A stretch of 64,000 nucleotides of DNA from Sedimentibacter sp. MB31-C6 (lineage in GTDB: Bacteria; Bacillota; Clostridia; Tissierellales; Sedimentibacteraceae): positions 2,790,001 to 2,854,000 of the forward strand of contig NZ_CP142396.1 of assembly GCF_035934735.1 (NCBI RefSeq), given 5' to 3'. The notes below the pieces were generated by a model. That model worked only from the letters and a program-made list of their open reading frames with translations, searched no databases and was not told the DNA's origin. How positions within the stretch are numbered: the first letter of the stretch is position 1; the number at the start of each line of letters is the position of its first letter. The translations under genes and the position numbers were made by a program. Below, piece after piece: positions 53,391 through 61,867 of this stretch.

Positions 53391-54161
53391 ATGATTAAAT
53401 TAGAAAATACTGAAAACTTTACAGGCATAAGTATAATAGGCGACTATTATGATTTAGATAATTTAGTTGAGGCGTTTTATACAATAACTGTAGATGAATT
53501 TTCGGAAGAGAATAGTGAATATGTAGAAATGTCAACCAGAATACTAGGTGTATGCTATGATATTAGGCATGCTTATCAAGGAGACAGAGAAGTTATTTTA
53601 ATGGACAACAATATGGATGAGTACAAAATGAAATATCATTCAATTATAACAAACACTAATAATGTTTATTATAAATGCAATTGTCTATATCCTGAAATGC
53701 TTTATACGGTACTTGCATTAAATAACTTAATTGATTTAAGAATGCAAGAGCTTACCAAGAAGAAATATATGCCGGATATGTCACTTGATAAAAAAGTCGT
53801 ATGGGATAAAACCATAGCTACAATTAGAAACTTCCAGTCTGAATTTGCATTATGTGCCAAAGAATTATTAACTGAAAGACAATTCAGTATATGGTTGAGA
53901 TATATGAACGAACACAGCCATGTAATGTATAATATGTACCACCAATATCTTGATGTCATAAATGTTGAATATATACATATGACAAAGGAACAAAGGCAAA
54001 ATAATTTCAACAAGATATCTAAAAGAATTGCATTGTTTTATGAGGAAGATGATTATTACGCTATGAAAGAGTCAATAGATGATGCAGCAAAAAGATTTAA
54101 CTGCCATAAAAGTGAAATAATTCTTAAGGATTTTGAATATCCTGAGGATATTGAATGGTAA
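53391..54161 (+). CDS. Unknown protein, possibly DUF6904 family
   Basis: A 256-residue soluble protein starting MIKLENTENFTGISIIGDYY, followed by the striking block LGVCYDIRHAYQGDRE and a helical C-terminal half with many Tyr, His and Met (FSIWLRYMNEHSHVMYNMYHQYL). From memory the N-terminal block resembles proteins annotated DUF6904, but this could not be checked. ATG 53391, preceded by AAAGGGAAAG, is preferred to 53355, which has no ribosome site. It looks intact among broken neighbours. Confidence 0.5.
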   Translation: MIKLENTENFTGISIIGDYYDLDNLVEAFYTITVDEFSEENSEYVEMSTRILGVCYDIRHAYQGDREVILMDNNMDEYKMKYHSIITNTNNVYYKCNCLYPEMLYTVLALNNLIDLRMQELTKKKYMPDMSLDKKVVWDKTIATIRNFQSEFALCAKELLTERQFSIWLRYMNEHSHVMYNMYHQYLDVINVEYIHMTKEQRQNNFNKISKRIALFYEEDDYYAMKESIDDAAKRFNCHKSEIILKDFEYPEDIEW

Positions 54162-54197
54162 CCGATACAGAATTTCTGATCAAAGCAATGTGAATAA

Positions 54198-54332
54198 TTC
54201 TGGCACTTCAGAGTTTTAAAGGAATATGATAACTTGGATGATGCTCAAAAAGATTTAGTAAGTTTATTATCTCATAACAAGACTGAAAAACAGCTTATGA
54301 GGGAAAACATAAAAAAGATTTTAAAATATTAA
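54198..54332 (+). pseudogene. C-terminal scrap, about 44 codons
   Basis: Following an in-frame stop, the frame reads [20 protein letters not shown], then [20 protein letters not shown] and ILKY, ending at TAA 54330. It has no start codon. It resembles the helical end of a larger protein; family unknown. Confidence 0.4.
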
Positions 54333-54365
54333 ATTTAGGAACACTCAAATGATAGGAGATTTAAT

Positions 54366-54998
54366 ATGGAAGTAATAAGTTGCCAGCAAATGAAGGAAGC
54401 AGACAGCTATGCTATAAACACAATTGGAATCCCAAGTATTGTACTCATGGAAAATGCTGCTTTAAAAGTTGTCAACAATATAGATTTAGGTTTAGATTGT
54501 TATGCAGTTGTATGTAGCAGGGGAAATAATGGCGGTGATGGACTTACTGTTGCACGTCATTTAATTTTGAAAAACAAAAAGGTAAAAATATATATTGCAG
54601 GAAAGACCGAAAATGGTACAGAAGATTTCAATATTAATTTAAGGATTATAGAAAATCTTCAGGCAGATATTAGTTTTATAAGAAATGAAAAGGATTTAAC
54701 TTTATTTGGAGAAGATTTAAAGGTAAGCGACTTAACAATTGATGCTTTGTTTGGAATCGGATTAAATAGGAATGTAGAAGGTTTATATTATGATATAATT
54801 AAAATCATGAATGAAGAATCAAAAAAAATTATAGCAGTTGATGTTCCATCAGGGTTGAACGGTGATACAGGAAAGGCCATGGGCATAAGTGTTAAGGCTT
54901 ATAAAACTGTTACCTTTCATAAAATGAAAAGTGGATTGCTAAACTCGGGTGTATATACAGGGGATGTTGTTGTTGAAGACATTGGTATACCTGGCTAG
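54366..54998 (+). CDS. nnrE: NAD(P)H-hydrate epimerase (YjeF N-domain)
   Basis: A 210-residue Rossmann-type protein with IPSIVLMENAALKVV, the nucleotide loop VVCSRGNNGGDGLTVARHL, TIDALFGIGLNR and AVDVPSGLNGDTGKAMG. It epimerises damaged NADHX/NADPHX so that a dehydratase can repair it. Many bacteria fuse this domain to the dehydratase (NnrD); here the protein ends after the epimerase and no dehydratase follows. The length suits a complete stand-alone epimerase. Ribosome site AGGAG. It may be a remnant of a fused gene. Confidence 0.85.
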   Translation: MEVISCQQMKEADSYAINTIGIPSIVLMENAALKVVNNIDLGLDCYAVVCSRGNNGGDGLTVARHLILKNKKVKIYIAGKTENGTEDFNINLRIIENLQADISFIRNEKDLTLFGEDLKVSDLTIDALFGIGLNRNVEGLYYDIIKIMNEESKKIIAVDVPSGLNGDTGKAMGISVKAYKTVTFHKMKSGLLNSGVYTGDVVVEDIGIPG

Positions 54999-55050
54999 AA
55001 CACGTCAGTGTGTTTAAGATCCGTCCTTAAAATTCCAAAGGGAGATAGTT

Positions 55051-55575
55051 ATGAATAAGAAAAATTATGATTTAGCAGTAGGGTTGCGTCATGAACTACA
55101 TGAACATCCTGAAGTTTCTAATAATGAAGTGTGGACGAAAAAACATTTAATTGAATTTTTAAAAAAATATACAAATTTAATAATTGTGGACAAAGGTTGT
55201 TGGTTTTATGCTATATACAAAGCTAAAGAAGGTAAGAAAAACATAGCATTTCGCGCAGATTTTGATGCAATTCCGATGGATGAATATTTAGATATCCCTC
55301 ATGGTGGTTTTTTCCCTGAAACATATAATCACGCTGAAAGTGCCGACAAGGTCAGAAAAGCCTCAAAAAATAAAGGATACCGTATAGTAGAATTAAAAGA
55401 AGCCAAAAGAAGCTCGGAGGATTTTGGATATTATACTAAATTAACAAAAGGTGCTATCTTTAGAATCGGTAACGGGGAAGACTATCCGGATATTCACACC
55501 AATGAATTTGATTTTAGGGATGAACTAATAGAAATTGCAGTAGATTTATTTAAAGAAATCATTGAGACTGAATGA
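55051..55575 (+). pseudogene. M20-family amidohydrolase with a large in-frame internal deletion
   Basis: The first 95 residues match the start of M20 amidohydrolases (LRHELHEHPEVSNNEVWTKK, NIAFRADFDAIPMDE, IPHG) and the last 80 match the end (AKRSSEDFGYYTKLTKGAIF, IGNGEDYPDIHTNEFDF). The expected middle, with the HKCGHDGH-type metal ligands and the dimerisation domain, is missing; the join is near GGFFPETYNH. The product would be 174 residues against about 380. The frame is open, but the metal site cannot form, so it is called a pseudogene. Ribosome site AAGGGAG is intact. Confidence 0.75.
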
Positions 55576-55784
55576 TGAGTCTCTCGAATATCATTTAATA
55601 TGGAGTGTTTATAGAGTTTATCAATAACTCTAACTTGTCTAAATTAAGCGTAAGAGAAGGCAGTAAGTACACCAGTGATTAAAAATTGTATTGGAACAAT
55701 TTTCTAATAATTGAGTCTAATATAAGAGATGTGATTCAGGGACTATACCTTCTGATACATTGTCCCACTAAGCGAGGTGTTTTT

Positions 55785-57188
55785 GTGAAAAGAGTAATTA
55801 AGTTAATTATTGTGGGTTTGTTAGTTTTCTCGTTTGCTGTTGTTTTTGCTAATTCTGGGCCGGTATATATGACAGGGCTTCCTTCGTCTGGTGTATTAGC
55901 TGTTGATAAGAATACTCCCATTGAAGTAAAAAAAGAAAATTTGACATTTGATTTTTCTGGTGAGGAAGAACATTACGCTCCCATTGGCATAGTAACTGCA
56001 GAATATGAAATGGTTAATCCTACAACAGATGATTTATCAGTACAAATGGCATTTCCTTATATAGGGAATTTAGGATCTGCTTCAAATGATAATATTAAAA
56101 TAATTGCCGACAATGAAGAATTGCCATATGAAATTTACTTGGGAGAAACAGTAAAAAGTAAAAATGGCTTTAAAAATTCTGAGGAAACTGAAGAAAATTA
56201 TTTTGATTTTGAGGAAATAATAGACGCAATTACTAATGATATTTATATTGCAGAAAATTTTACTGAAAATGAAATAGGTAAACTATATTCTATTAAAGTA
56301 ACACCGGAATCTGATGAAGGTGTTGAAATTTTTGTTGACTTAACATTTGACCATAATAAAACGAAGATTTTTACAACGGGATTTCGAGGTCTTAGCAGAG
56401 CAGGAGAAAAAACAATTATACATGGATGGTGCAGGGAACAAAGTACTTTAAATATTTTTGTTTTGGGAGACGATATTGATTTTACTATTGAGGGATATAC
56501 CGATGGAACTCGAAATGAAAAAACAAGCTTATATAAATATGAAATTTCTGAAACAGAAGAGGATGTAAAAACCAATTTGCTTGATAATATAAGAAAGAAT
56601 TCTTATGTAAGTTATGATGATATTTCAGATATTCAATTGTATAATGTATTTGCAAAGGTTTTGGATGAACAATTTTCAAACAATTTGGGGTATTGTTCTG
56701 ATGATGAAGCTTTGTCTTATGGCGGTACAAATAGAATGATAATATTGTTTTACAATGTAGAATTTCCGCAAAATTCTGAGAAAACAGTAAGTGTAAGTTA
56801 CCAAACAGATGGAACCATGGATAGGAGGAAAACTAAAGAGCCTGTATATACTTACGATTATATTTTAAATCCTGCAAAAAATTGGAATGATTTCAAAAAT
56901 TTAAATATTAAGATTATTCCGCCTGAAGAATCTCCATTTGTTGTGGAAAGTAGCATAGAATTAAATAAAGAAGGAAATACTTACACAGCTTCAATAAAAA
57001 GTTTACCAGATGATGATTTCTCATTTACCATTTATCACAGAGATAAAGTAACAATGATGGATATGGTTGAAAAGGAAATAAGCAATGTCTTTGGATTTTT
57101 CTTTATGTTTTCACCATTTATTTTGATTTTTGTATTTATAATTGTGATTATTTTAATATTTACAAAAGGCGGAAAAAAGAAAATTTAA
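55785..57188 (+). CDS. Secreted, C-terminally membrane-anchored protein of unknown function
   Basis: A 467-residue protein starting at GTG 55785, supported by GAGGTG six bases upstream; the frame is open a further 33 codons but has no other site. A signal peptide (MKRVIKLIIVGLLVFSFAVV) is followed by an extracellular, beta-rich, acidic region of about 400 residues (for example IVTAEYEMVNPTTDDLSVQM and FYNVEFPQNSEKTVSVSYQT). A final helix (FFFMFSPFILIFVFIIVIIL) with KGGKKKI anchors it. No enzyme motif is seen. The type is common in Clostridia but unnamed. Confidence 0.7.
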   Translation: MKRVIKLIIVGLLVFSFAVVFANSGPVYMTGLPSSGVLAVDKNTPIEVKKENLTFDFSGEEEHYAPIGIVTAEYEMVNPTTDDLSVQMAFPYIGNLGSASNDNIKIIADNEELPYEIYLGETVKSKNGFKNSEETEENYFDFEEIIDAITNDIYIAENFTENEIGKLYSIKVTPESDEGVEIFVDLTFDHNKTKIFTTGFRGLSRAGEKTIIHGWCREQSTLNIFVLGDDIDFTIEGYTDGTRNEKTSLYKYEISETEEDVKTNLLDNIRKNSYVSYDDISDIQLYNVFAKVLDEQFSNNLGYCSDDEALSYGGTNRMIILFYNVEFPQNSEKTVSVSYQTDGTMDRRKTKEPVYTYDYILNPAKNWNDFKNLNIKIIPPEESPFVVESSIELNKEGNTYTASIKSLPDDDFSFTIYHRDKVTMMDMVEKEISNVFGFFFMFSPFILIFVFIIVIILIFTKGGKKKI

Positions 57189-57251
57189 CCTACTTTTCCA
57201 AGAATTATCCCGCCTCTAAACAACCTTATTATTTTGGTGAAATTCTTGGAT

Positions 57252-57848
57252 TTACTTTCTCATCAGATTAATGAGAGGAAACAATACTTGTTGTCCCATG
57301 ACGATTAATTCATCGCTTTCTTTCCTCATGCTCCACTGTGTCAAAACCCCCATGAGTGCTGCGCTGAAAAGTACAAAAAAGTCATCACAGCTCATGTTAA
57401 GTTGAAAGTCACCATCGCGTAATCCTTTGCGGAGCACTTTATCTATAAAGTTTTGTTGTAACTCTAAAGAGGTATTTTCTTCTGTTGCCAATTCTTCATC
57501 AATCATCGCTTTTACATAGGATTTGGTAAATGTATGACCATCCTTGCTTACATAGTTAAGGTAGGATGTAACCGCATTTTGGTAAAGGGTCACAGCGTCA
57601 AGGTTTTCGTCGTAAATAAACAATTGACTCAATTCCTTGTTAAATCGTGAAGTTAGTTTAATAAGAATATCCTTTTTTGAAGTAAAATAGCTATAAAATG
57701 TGCCTTTGGCTACGCCACAGGCTTTACATATCTGACTAATGGTTACCCTGTCATATCCAAGTTCTCTCACCAACTTCATTGCCATGTCGGTTACTTTTTG
57801 TTCAGTTTCAAGTGCTTGTAAGTCGCGGTTGGTTGGTTTTTTGTTCAT
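57252..57848 (-). CDS. TetR-family transcriptional repressor
   Basis: A 198-residue regulator. The N-terminal helix-turn-helix is typical (AMKLVRELGYDRVTISQICK, then ACGVAKGTFYSYFTSKKDIL), followed by an all-helical ligand-binding domain ending LFPLINLMRK. Codon use is richer in G and C than in the neighbouring genes, like the reductase gene upstream. It is read in the same direction as the reductase, with its own promoter. It likely represses that gene through the palindrome at 60145-60159. The ligand is unknown. Confidence 0.9.
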   Translation of the reverse strand: MNKKPTNRDLQALETEQKVTDMAMKLVRELGYDRVTISQICKACGVAKGTFYSYFTSKKDILIKLTSRFNKELSQLFIYDENLDAVTLYQNAVTSYLNYVSKDGHTFTKSYVKAMIDEELATEENTSLELQQNFIDKVLRKGLRDGDFQLNMSCDDFFVLFSAALMGVLTQWSMRKESDELIVMGQQVLFPLINLMRK

Positions 57849-57880
57849 GTAAAATATCCTTTCGTCTTTTCATTAAATTT

Positions 57881-57909
57881 ATTTTATCATACATATTGTG
57901 AAACAACAA
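57881..57909 (-). promoter_or_regulatory. Promoter of the TetR gene
   Basis: Minus strand: TTGTTG, 17-base spacer, TAAAAT, 33 bases before the start codon. Confidence 0.6.
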
Positions 57910-57959
57910 GAGTGTCGAAAAGTTTTCAAATGAAGTTTTAATTGAAAAGAATGTTCTTA

Positions 57960-57996
57960 TAAAAGTGCAACGTATGAGTTGAAACCCATACGTTGC
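57960..57996 (-). terminator. Intrinsic terminator of the flavin reductase gene
   Basis: Read on the minus strand, GCAACGTATG pairs perfectly with CATACGTTGC and is followed by a short T-rich stretch, 21 bases after the reductase stop codon. Confidence 0.65.
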
Positions 57997-58017
57997 AAAA
58001 GTAAAATGGAATAGATT

Positions 58018-60114
58018 TTATCTGTTGCTTACATAATCTGCCACAGACTCACCACAAACATATGCACTGGTGAGAACCCAACCGTTGTTTGCTCCACCAT
58101 ATGTTACATATGGTTTTTTCTCTGTGAAAAGAACGCCTGCACAATCACTACCTACGCAGAAAAGTCCTTCAATTGGCTCACCAGAAGTGTTAAGCACCTG
58201 TAAGCTGGTATTTACATCCAGCCCTGCACAGGTGTTGTATGAGTAGCTTGCCATCTTTACAGCATAGTAAGGACCTTCACCAATAGCTTCGAGAAATTGC
58301 GCATCTTTATTGAACTGTTCATCCTTGCCGTTTGCACAGTAATTGTTGTAGTTTTCAACTGTATTTTTCAGAGCAGATGAATCTATATCTATGGCTTCAG
58401 CTAATTCCTCAATGGTGTCCGCCTTGAAGATAAAGCCCATCTCAATTCCTGCATCTAATACATCATACGTTTCAGGTAAAGGTGTATTTACAGGTATTTC
58501 TCCTGTGTAACCAAGAAAACCTGATGACACACCACCTAGGAAATGCTTGAATCCATTGTCACGTACGTCGTTAATCTGGTCACTGCTCCAGATGCTATAG
58601 AAATTAGGACCGGCTAACCAAGGATCTAGCATGGCTACACCGGTTTCTGCTGTGAAGCGTTCTCCTTGCATATCGACAGCCAAGCTGTTGGGCGTAATTC
58701 CAAGGAACATTGGAAGGTCAGCAACTGACCAAACGCTTTGTTTCCCTGTATTAAAGCTTGTCTGACCTTCAACCTTGTTAATGGGAAAGCCGTAGCTGTG
58801 AGGTATGAACATATCTGAACCGGACATGTGAACCTCAGGAGCCATTCCTATGTTATAAGGTGCTGCCCCAATATCGAAGGCAGATTGTATCATCTTGCCG
58901 TCATTGCCATAAGAGCCGTAAATTTTCCAAGCGCCCTTGAGTGGAAAATATTCATCTGAAAGATATTTGTTTGTCATTTCTCTATTGCCTAAAAAACCTC
59001 CTGTTGCTATAACGACTGCGTCAGCTTTGATTGTGTATTCGATACCGGTCACGCGATTTTTCGCTTTGGCGCCGACAACTGTATCGGTCTCATCGGTTAT
59101 GAGTTCATAAGCTTCTGTTTCGAGCATGTATTTTCCGCCTAAATTTGTATAATCTTCAACAAGTTTGTCGAAATACGAAGCTATTTCACGCTTGTTATAA
59201 CCGTGGGTCGGTGCCTCGGGGTGTTCAGCAGGAATATTAGGGTACCATTGGAATTTAACTTTATACCAATCCGCAGGCGTAAAACCTGGTTTGGGGTCAA
59301 AATCGAACTTGGCACCATGATCGAGAGCTAACCAGTCGAATGCCGGGCCTGAGTTTTCGAAGTAGAGGTCCAACATTTCTTGCTTGGCGTCGCCTTCCGT
59401 ATATTCTGTCCATGCTTGATACATGGCATCTGCGTCAGTAAAATCTTCACCATTATTGTAAATTTCTTTTACACGAGGAGGATTGATGGATTGTATTTCG
59501 GAGGTGAGAGCAGTAGTGCCGCCGTAGCGTCCCTGCTTTTCAATAACCAAAACATCTGCACCTTCTTCTGCCGCACGAAGGGCAGTATAAGTGCCGCCGC
59601 CACCCATACCTATTACTAACACCTGTGTTTCTAGTTCTTCGCTTCCACCAGTTTTTTCTTGTGCTTTTTTGAATGTGTCAATGGCGGATTCTTCATTGCC
59701 AGCCGCTACAATTGCCTGTTTGATACAGTCTTCAATTGCCATACGAGCTGCATTGCTGGTAACGGTTGCACCGCTGACCATGTCTACTTTGATAGATTGG
59801 CTTTCAAGTATTCGAGGAAACATAGCTGCTGCCACAGCGTCAACCATGGAAGACGTGCTTCCGGATTCTTCATCAAATGCGATGGACTCTATTGAATTTT
59901 CAGATACTGTTACCTTAAGTATATCAGGCCAGGACATGCTGAAACCATAGGCCTGTGCAGTATATGTTCCCGGTGCCATCATAGCTTTAGTAGTGTTGTT
60001 AGTGCTGTCAGTATTTTCGGTAGATGATGGCTGCGTTTCATTCTGTTGCGTACATCCTGCTACTGTAATTAATATCATGACTAAACAAAGAAACAAACTT
60101 AATTTTCTTTTCAT
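58018..60114 (-). CDS. Exported FMN/FAD lipoprotein reductase (urocanate/fumarate reductase-like)
   Basis: A 698-residue protein. Signal MKRKLSLFLCLVMILITVAG is followed by Cys21 (lipobox VAGC). An FMN-binding domain contains SGATVTS, the site where ApbE attaches FMN to Thr. A FAD_binding_2 reductase follows (VLVIGMGGGGTYTALRAAEE, then EKQGRYGGTT, AVVIATGGFLGN and a C-terminal NNGWVLTSAYVCGES). This is the layout of secreted clostridial flavin reductases that use substrates such as urocanate, fumarate or cinnamates as electron acceptors. ATG 60114 follows AGGAGGAG. G+C and codon use are higher than around it, suggesting transfer. The substrate cannot be assigned. Confidence 0.87.
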   Translation of the reverse strand: MKRKLSLFLCLVMILITVAGCTQQNETQPSSTENTDSTNNTTKAMMAPGTYTAQAYGFSMSWPDILKVTVSENSIESIAFDEESGSTSSMVDAVAAAMFPRILESQSIKVDMVSGATVTSNAARMAIEDCIKQAIVAAGNEESAIDTFKKAQEKTGGSEELETQVLVIGMGGGGTYTALRAAEEGADVLVIEKQGRYGGTTALTSEIQSINPPRVKEIYNNGEDFTDADAMYQAWTEYTEGDAKQEMLDLYFENSGPAFDWLALDHGAKFDFDPKPGFTPADWYKVKFQWYPNIPAEHPEAPTHGYNKREIASYFDKLVEDYTNLGGKYMLETEAYELITDETDTVVGAKAKNRVTGIEYTIKADAVVIATGGFLGNREMTNKYLSDEYFPLKGAWKIYGSYGNDGKMIQSAFDIGAAPYNIGMAPEVHMSGSDMFIPHSYGFPINKVEGQTSFNTGKQSVWSVADLPMFLGITPNSLAVDMQGERFTAETGVAMLDPWLAGPNFYSIWSSDQINDVRDNGFKHFLGGVSSGFLGYTGEIPVNTPLPETYDVLDAGIEMGFIFKADTIEELAEAIDIDSSALKNTVENYNNYCANGKDEQFNKDAQFLEAIGEGPYYAVKMASYSYNTCAGLDVNTSLQVLNTSGEPIEGLFCVGSDCAGVLFTEKKPYVTYGGANNGWVLTSAYVCGESVADYVSNR

Positions 60115-60144
60115 TCTATTACTCCTCCTGATTAATATATTTCG

Positions 60145-60159
60145 TTGACCACCGGTCAA
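60145..60159. promoter_or_regulatory. Palindromic operator on the reductase promoter
   Basis: TTGACC-ACC-GGTCAA has 6-bp perfect arms and lies just downstream of the reductase -10, covering the expected start of transcription. It is the likely TetR-family binding site. Confidence 0.7.
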
Positions 60160-60171
60160 TGAGATAAATAT

Positions 60172-60200
60172 ATAATAACACTTTGATAATTCATTGTCAA
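60172..60200 (-). promoter_or_regulatory. Promoter of the flavin reductase gene
   Basis: Minus strand: TTGACA (60200-60195), 17-base spacer, TATTAT (60177-60172). The insertion sequence and its target duplication begin three bases beyond the -35. Confidence 0.8.
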
Positions 60201-60360
60201 TATATATTTAAGTTTAAGTTTCCCCATTTTTTCAAGACCATGATTAAAATAAAAGAATGAAAATAATATTAGTTATCCACAATTTAAGAAAAAAAATAAA
60301 ATGTTAAACACAGATTTGTTGATTTTACAATAAAAAATGCAAAAATGCTCACCTATATGT

Positions 60361-60366
60361 TATAAT
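60361..60366 (+). promoter_or_regulatory. -10 element of the transposase gene
   Basis: TATAAT with TG one base before it (extended -10), 39 bases before the transposase start. Confidence 0.55.
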
Positions 60367-60405
60367 TAATGTGCAACCAAAAACTAAACAAAGGAGCATT
60401 CTTGC

Positions 60406-61677
60406 ATGATTAATTATAACAGATTAGCTTATGAATTAAAACGGGATATTTCAAATTTTTCAAATAAAATTTCTACTGGTTTAAAACGTCCTAAAATAAA
60501 GTTCTTAACACAGATGATTTACGGTTTACTCGAAGGAAATAAAACTCATTTAAGTGAAATTGCACGTTCTTTAAAAGAATCTATAACTCTTAAAAAAACT
60601 ATTGAACGTTTGTCAAGAAATCTTCATGATTTTGATGATGGTGATCAGGTTATGGAAAATTATGTTGATATAGTTAAACAAAATATTAAAGATGATTATT
60701 CTGTAATTGTCGTTGATAATTCAGACATAGCAAAACCATGCAGTAAAAAGTTAGAAGCTTTAGCTGACGTACGTGACGGTAGTACCGGTAAAATAGTAAA
60801 GGGGTACCAAACAATCGAAGCTGCTGTATTAACTTCTAATAGAAAAATGCCTCTTCCCGTTTATGAAAAAGTATTTTCAGCAGAAGAAAAGGGATTTATC
60901 AGTGAAACTCATGAAAATATTAAATGTTTAAAGTCACTTAGCGAAAATTTTGGAAACAAATGCATAAGGACATTAGATAGAGGCTTTGATGCAAATGAAT
61001 ATTTTAGATATTTTATTAAGAATAAAGAACGTTTTGTAATACGTATAAAAATGAATCGTAATGTTATCTATAATGATAAAACTCAAAATGTTCTTGATGT
61101 AGTTAGTAAGTATAAAGGTAATTATTGTTTAAAATTCAAGGGGAAAAATAAAAAAAATATTGACTGTAAAATTAGTTATATCCCTGTTAGTTTATGCGAA
61201 TTTCCAAAACAAGAATTAACCTTAATAGTAGTTTACGGTTTTGGACAGATTCCTATGATGTTACTTACAAATTTAAAATCATCTGAAAAGAAAAAGATAT
61301 CGCTTATAGTAACTAAAGTGTATTTAACGAGATGGCGTATTGAAGAATATTTTAAGTTCAAAAAACAGCAGTTTGATTTTGAAGATATTAGAGTTTGGTC
61401 TTTAAAATCTATACGTAATTTTAATCTATTTGCAACTATTACTGTTGGGTACATTGGTATAATGACATCTGAAAAAGCTGATAGTATATTTTTTAAAGAA
61501 CTTAAGGAATGTTCAAAGAGAATTTATGACATTCCTAAGTTTATTTACTATGCCATTGGCTATGCTATAGAAAGCATTTTAGTTAAAACTAAAGTTGGAA
61601 TTCAAAGCTTTATACCTAAAAACATTAAATCACAACAATTTGATATCTTCAACTACTTTAAATTAGTGGCTTCATAA
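60406..61677 (+). CDS. IS4-like DDE transposase
   Basis: A 423-residue transposase with a DDE catalytic pattern: first Asp in VIVVDNSDIAKP, second in IRTLDRGFDANEYF, and Glu in the YLTRWRIEEYFKFKKQQFDF block, the equivalent of the IS4 Y-R-E-K signature. The N-terminal part (LSEIARSLKESITLKKTIER) is the DNA-binding region. Length and ends fit IS4-group elements. Start ATG 60406 has AAAGGAG upstream. There are no stops or frameshifts, so it may be functional. Confidence 0.9.
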   Translation: MINYNRLAYELKRDISNFSNKISTGLKRPKIKFLTQMIYGLLEGNKTHLSEIARSLKESITLKKTIERLSRNLHDFDDGDQVMENYVDIVKQNIKDDYSVIVVDNSDIAKPCSKKLEALADVRDGSTGKIVKGYQTIEAAVLTSNRKMPLPVYEKVFSAEEKGFISETHENIKCLKSLSENFGNKCIRTLDRGFDANEYFRYFIKNKERFVIRIKMNRNVIYNDKTQNVLDVVSKYKGNYCLKFKGKNKKNIDCKISYIPVSLCEFPKQELTLIVVYGFGQIPMMLLTNLKSSEKKKISLIVTKVYLTRWRIEEYFKFKKQQFDFEDIRVWSLKSIRNFNLFATITVGYIGIMTSEKADSIFFKELKECSKRIYDIPKFIYYAIGYAIESILVKTKVGIQSFIPKNIKSQQFDIFNYFKLVAS

Positions 61678-61718
61678 GTTTTTAAAAATTGAAAATGGGG
61701 AAACTTAAAATATTTAAG

Positions 61719-61845
61719 GTGTATAGAATCGTCCGTACCTGATATTTGAGTTGCTAATGGAAATATAATCCCCGGATTATATGAGGCAAGAGAACAGCCT
61801 TTTTCTATTAGAGAAGGAGTTATCTTAAGAATTGGTATATTATAA
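61719..61845 (+). pseudogene. Gene remnant next to the insertion sequence
   Basis: One frame reads IESSVPDI, a TGA at 61747, then VANGNIIPGLYEAREQPFSI, REGVILRIGIL and TAA at 61843. It has the look of the end of a real protein with an internal stop and no start. No family recognised. The rest was probably lost before or during insertion of the IS. Confidence 0.4.
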
Positions 61846-61867
61846 ATCAAGTTGAAAAACAATGGTT

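Larger units (their letters stand above)
60213..61709 (+). mobile_element. IS4-family-like insertion sequence, 1,497 bp
   Basis: The ends are inverted repeats: TTTAAGTTTCCCCATTTT at 60213 and its exact complement ending at 61709. One transposase gene fills the element. Complete ends and an open transposase frame suggest a recent, possibly active insertion. It sits between the flavin reductase promoter and a gene remnant. Confidence 0.85.
60204..61718. repeat. 9-bp direct repeats flanking the insertion sequence (probable target duplication)
   Basis: ATATTTAAG occurs at 60204-60212 and again at 61710-61718, immediately outside the inverted ends. Because TTTAAG is also part of the inverted end, the exact boundary could shift by a few bases. 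Confidence 0.7.

Noticed and set aside
55686-55784. Longer start for the secreted protein ending at 57188
   Set aside because: The 33 extra codons have no ribosome site, would place a non-signal segment before the signal peptide, and GTG 55785 has a good GAGGTG site.
57198-57249. CCAAGAATT/AATTCTTGG inverted repeat as a bidirectional terminator between the secreted protein and the TetR gene
   Set aside because: Nine-bp arms with a 34-base loop and no flanking T run; possible but too weak to list as a feature.
59591-59950. 119-codon plus-strand ORF antisense to the flavin reductase
   Set aside because: It lies over the FMN-binding domain coding sequence; Ser/Pro/Ala-rich translation typical of an antisense frame.
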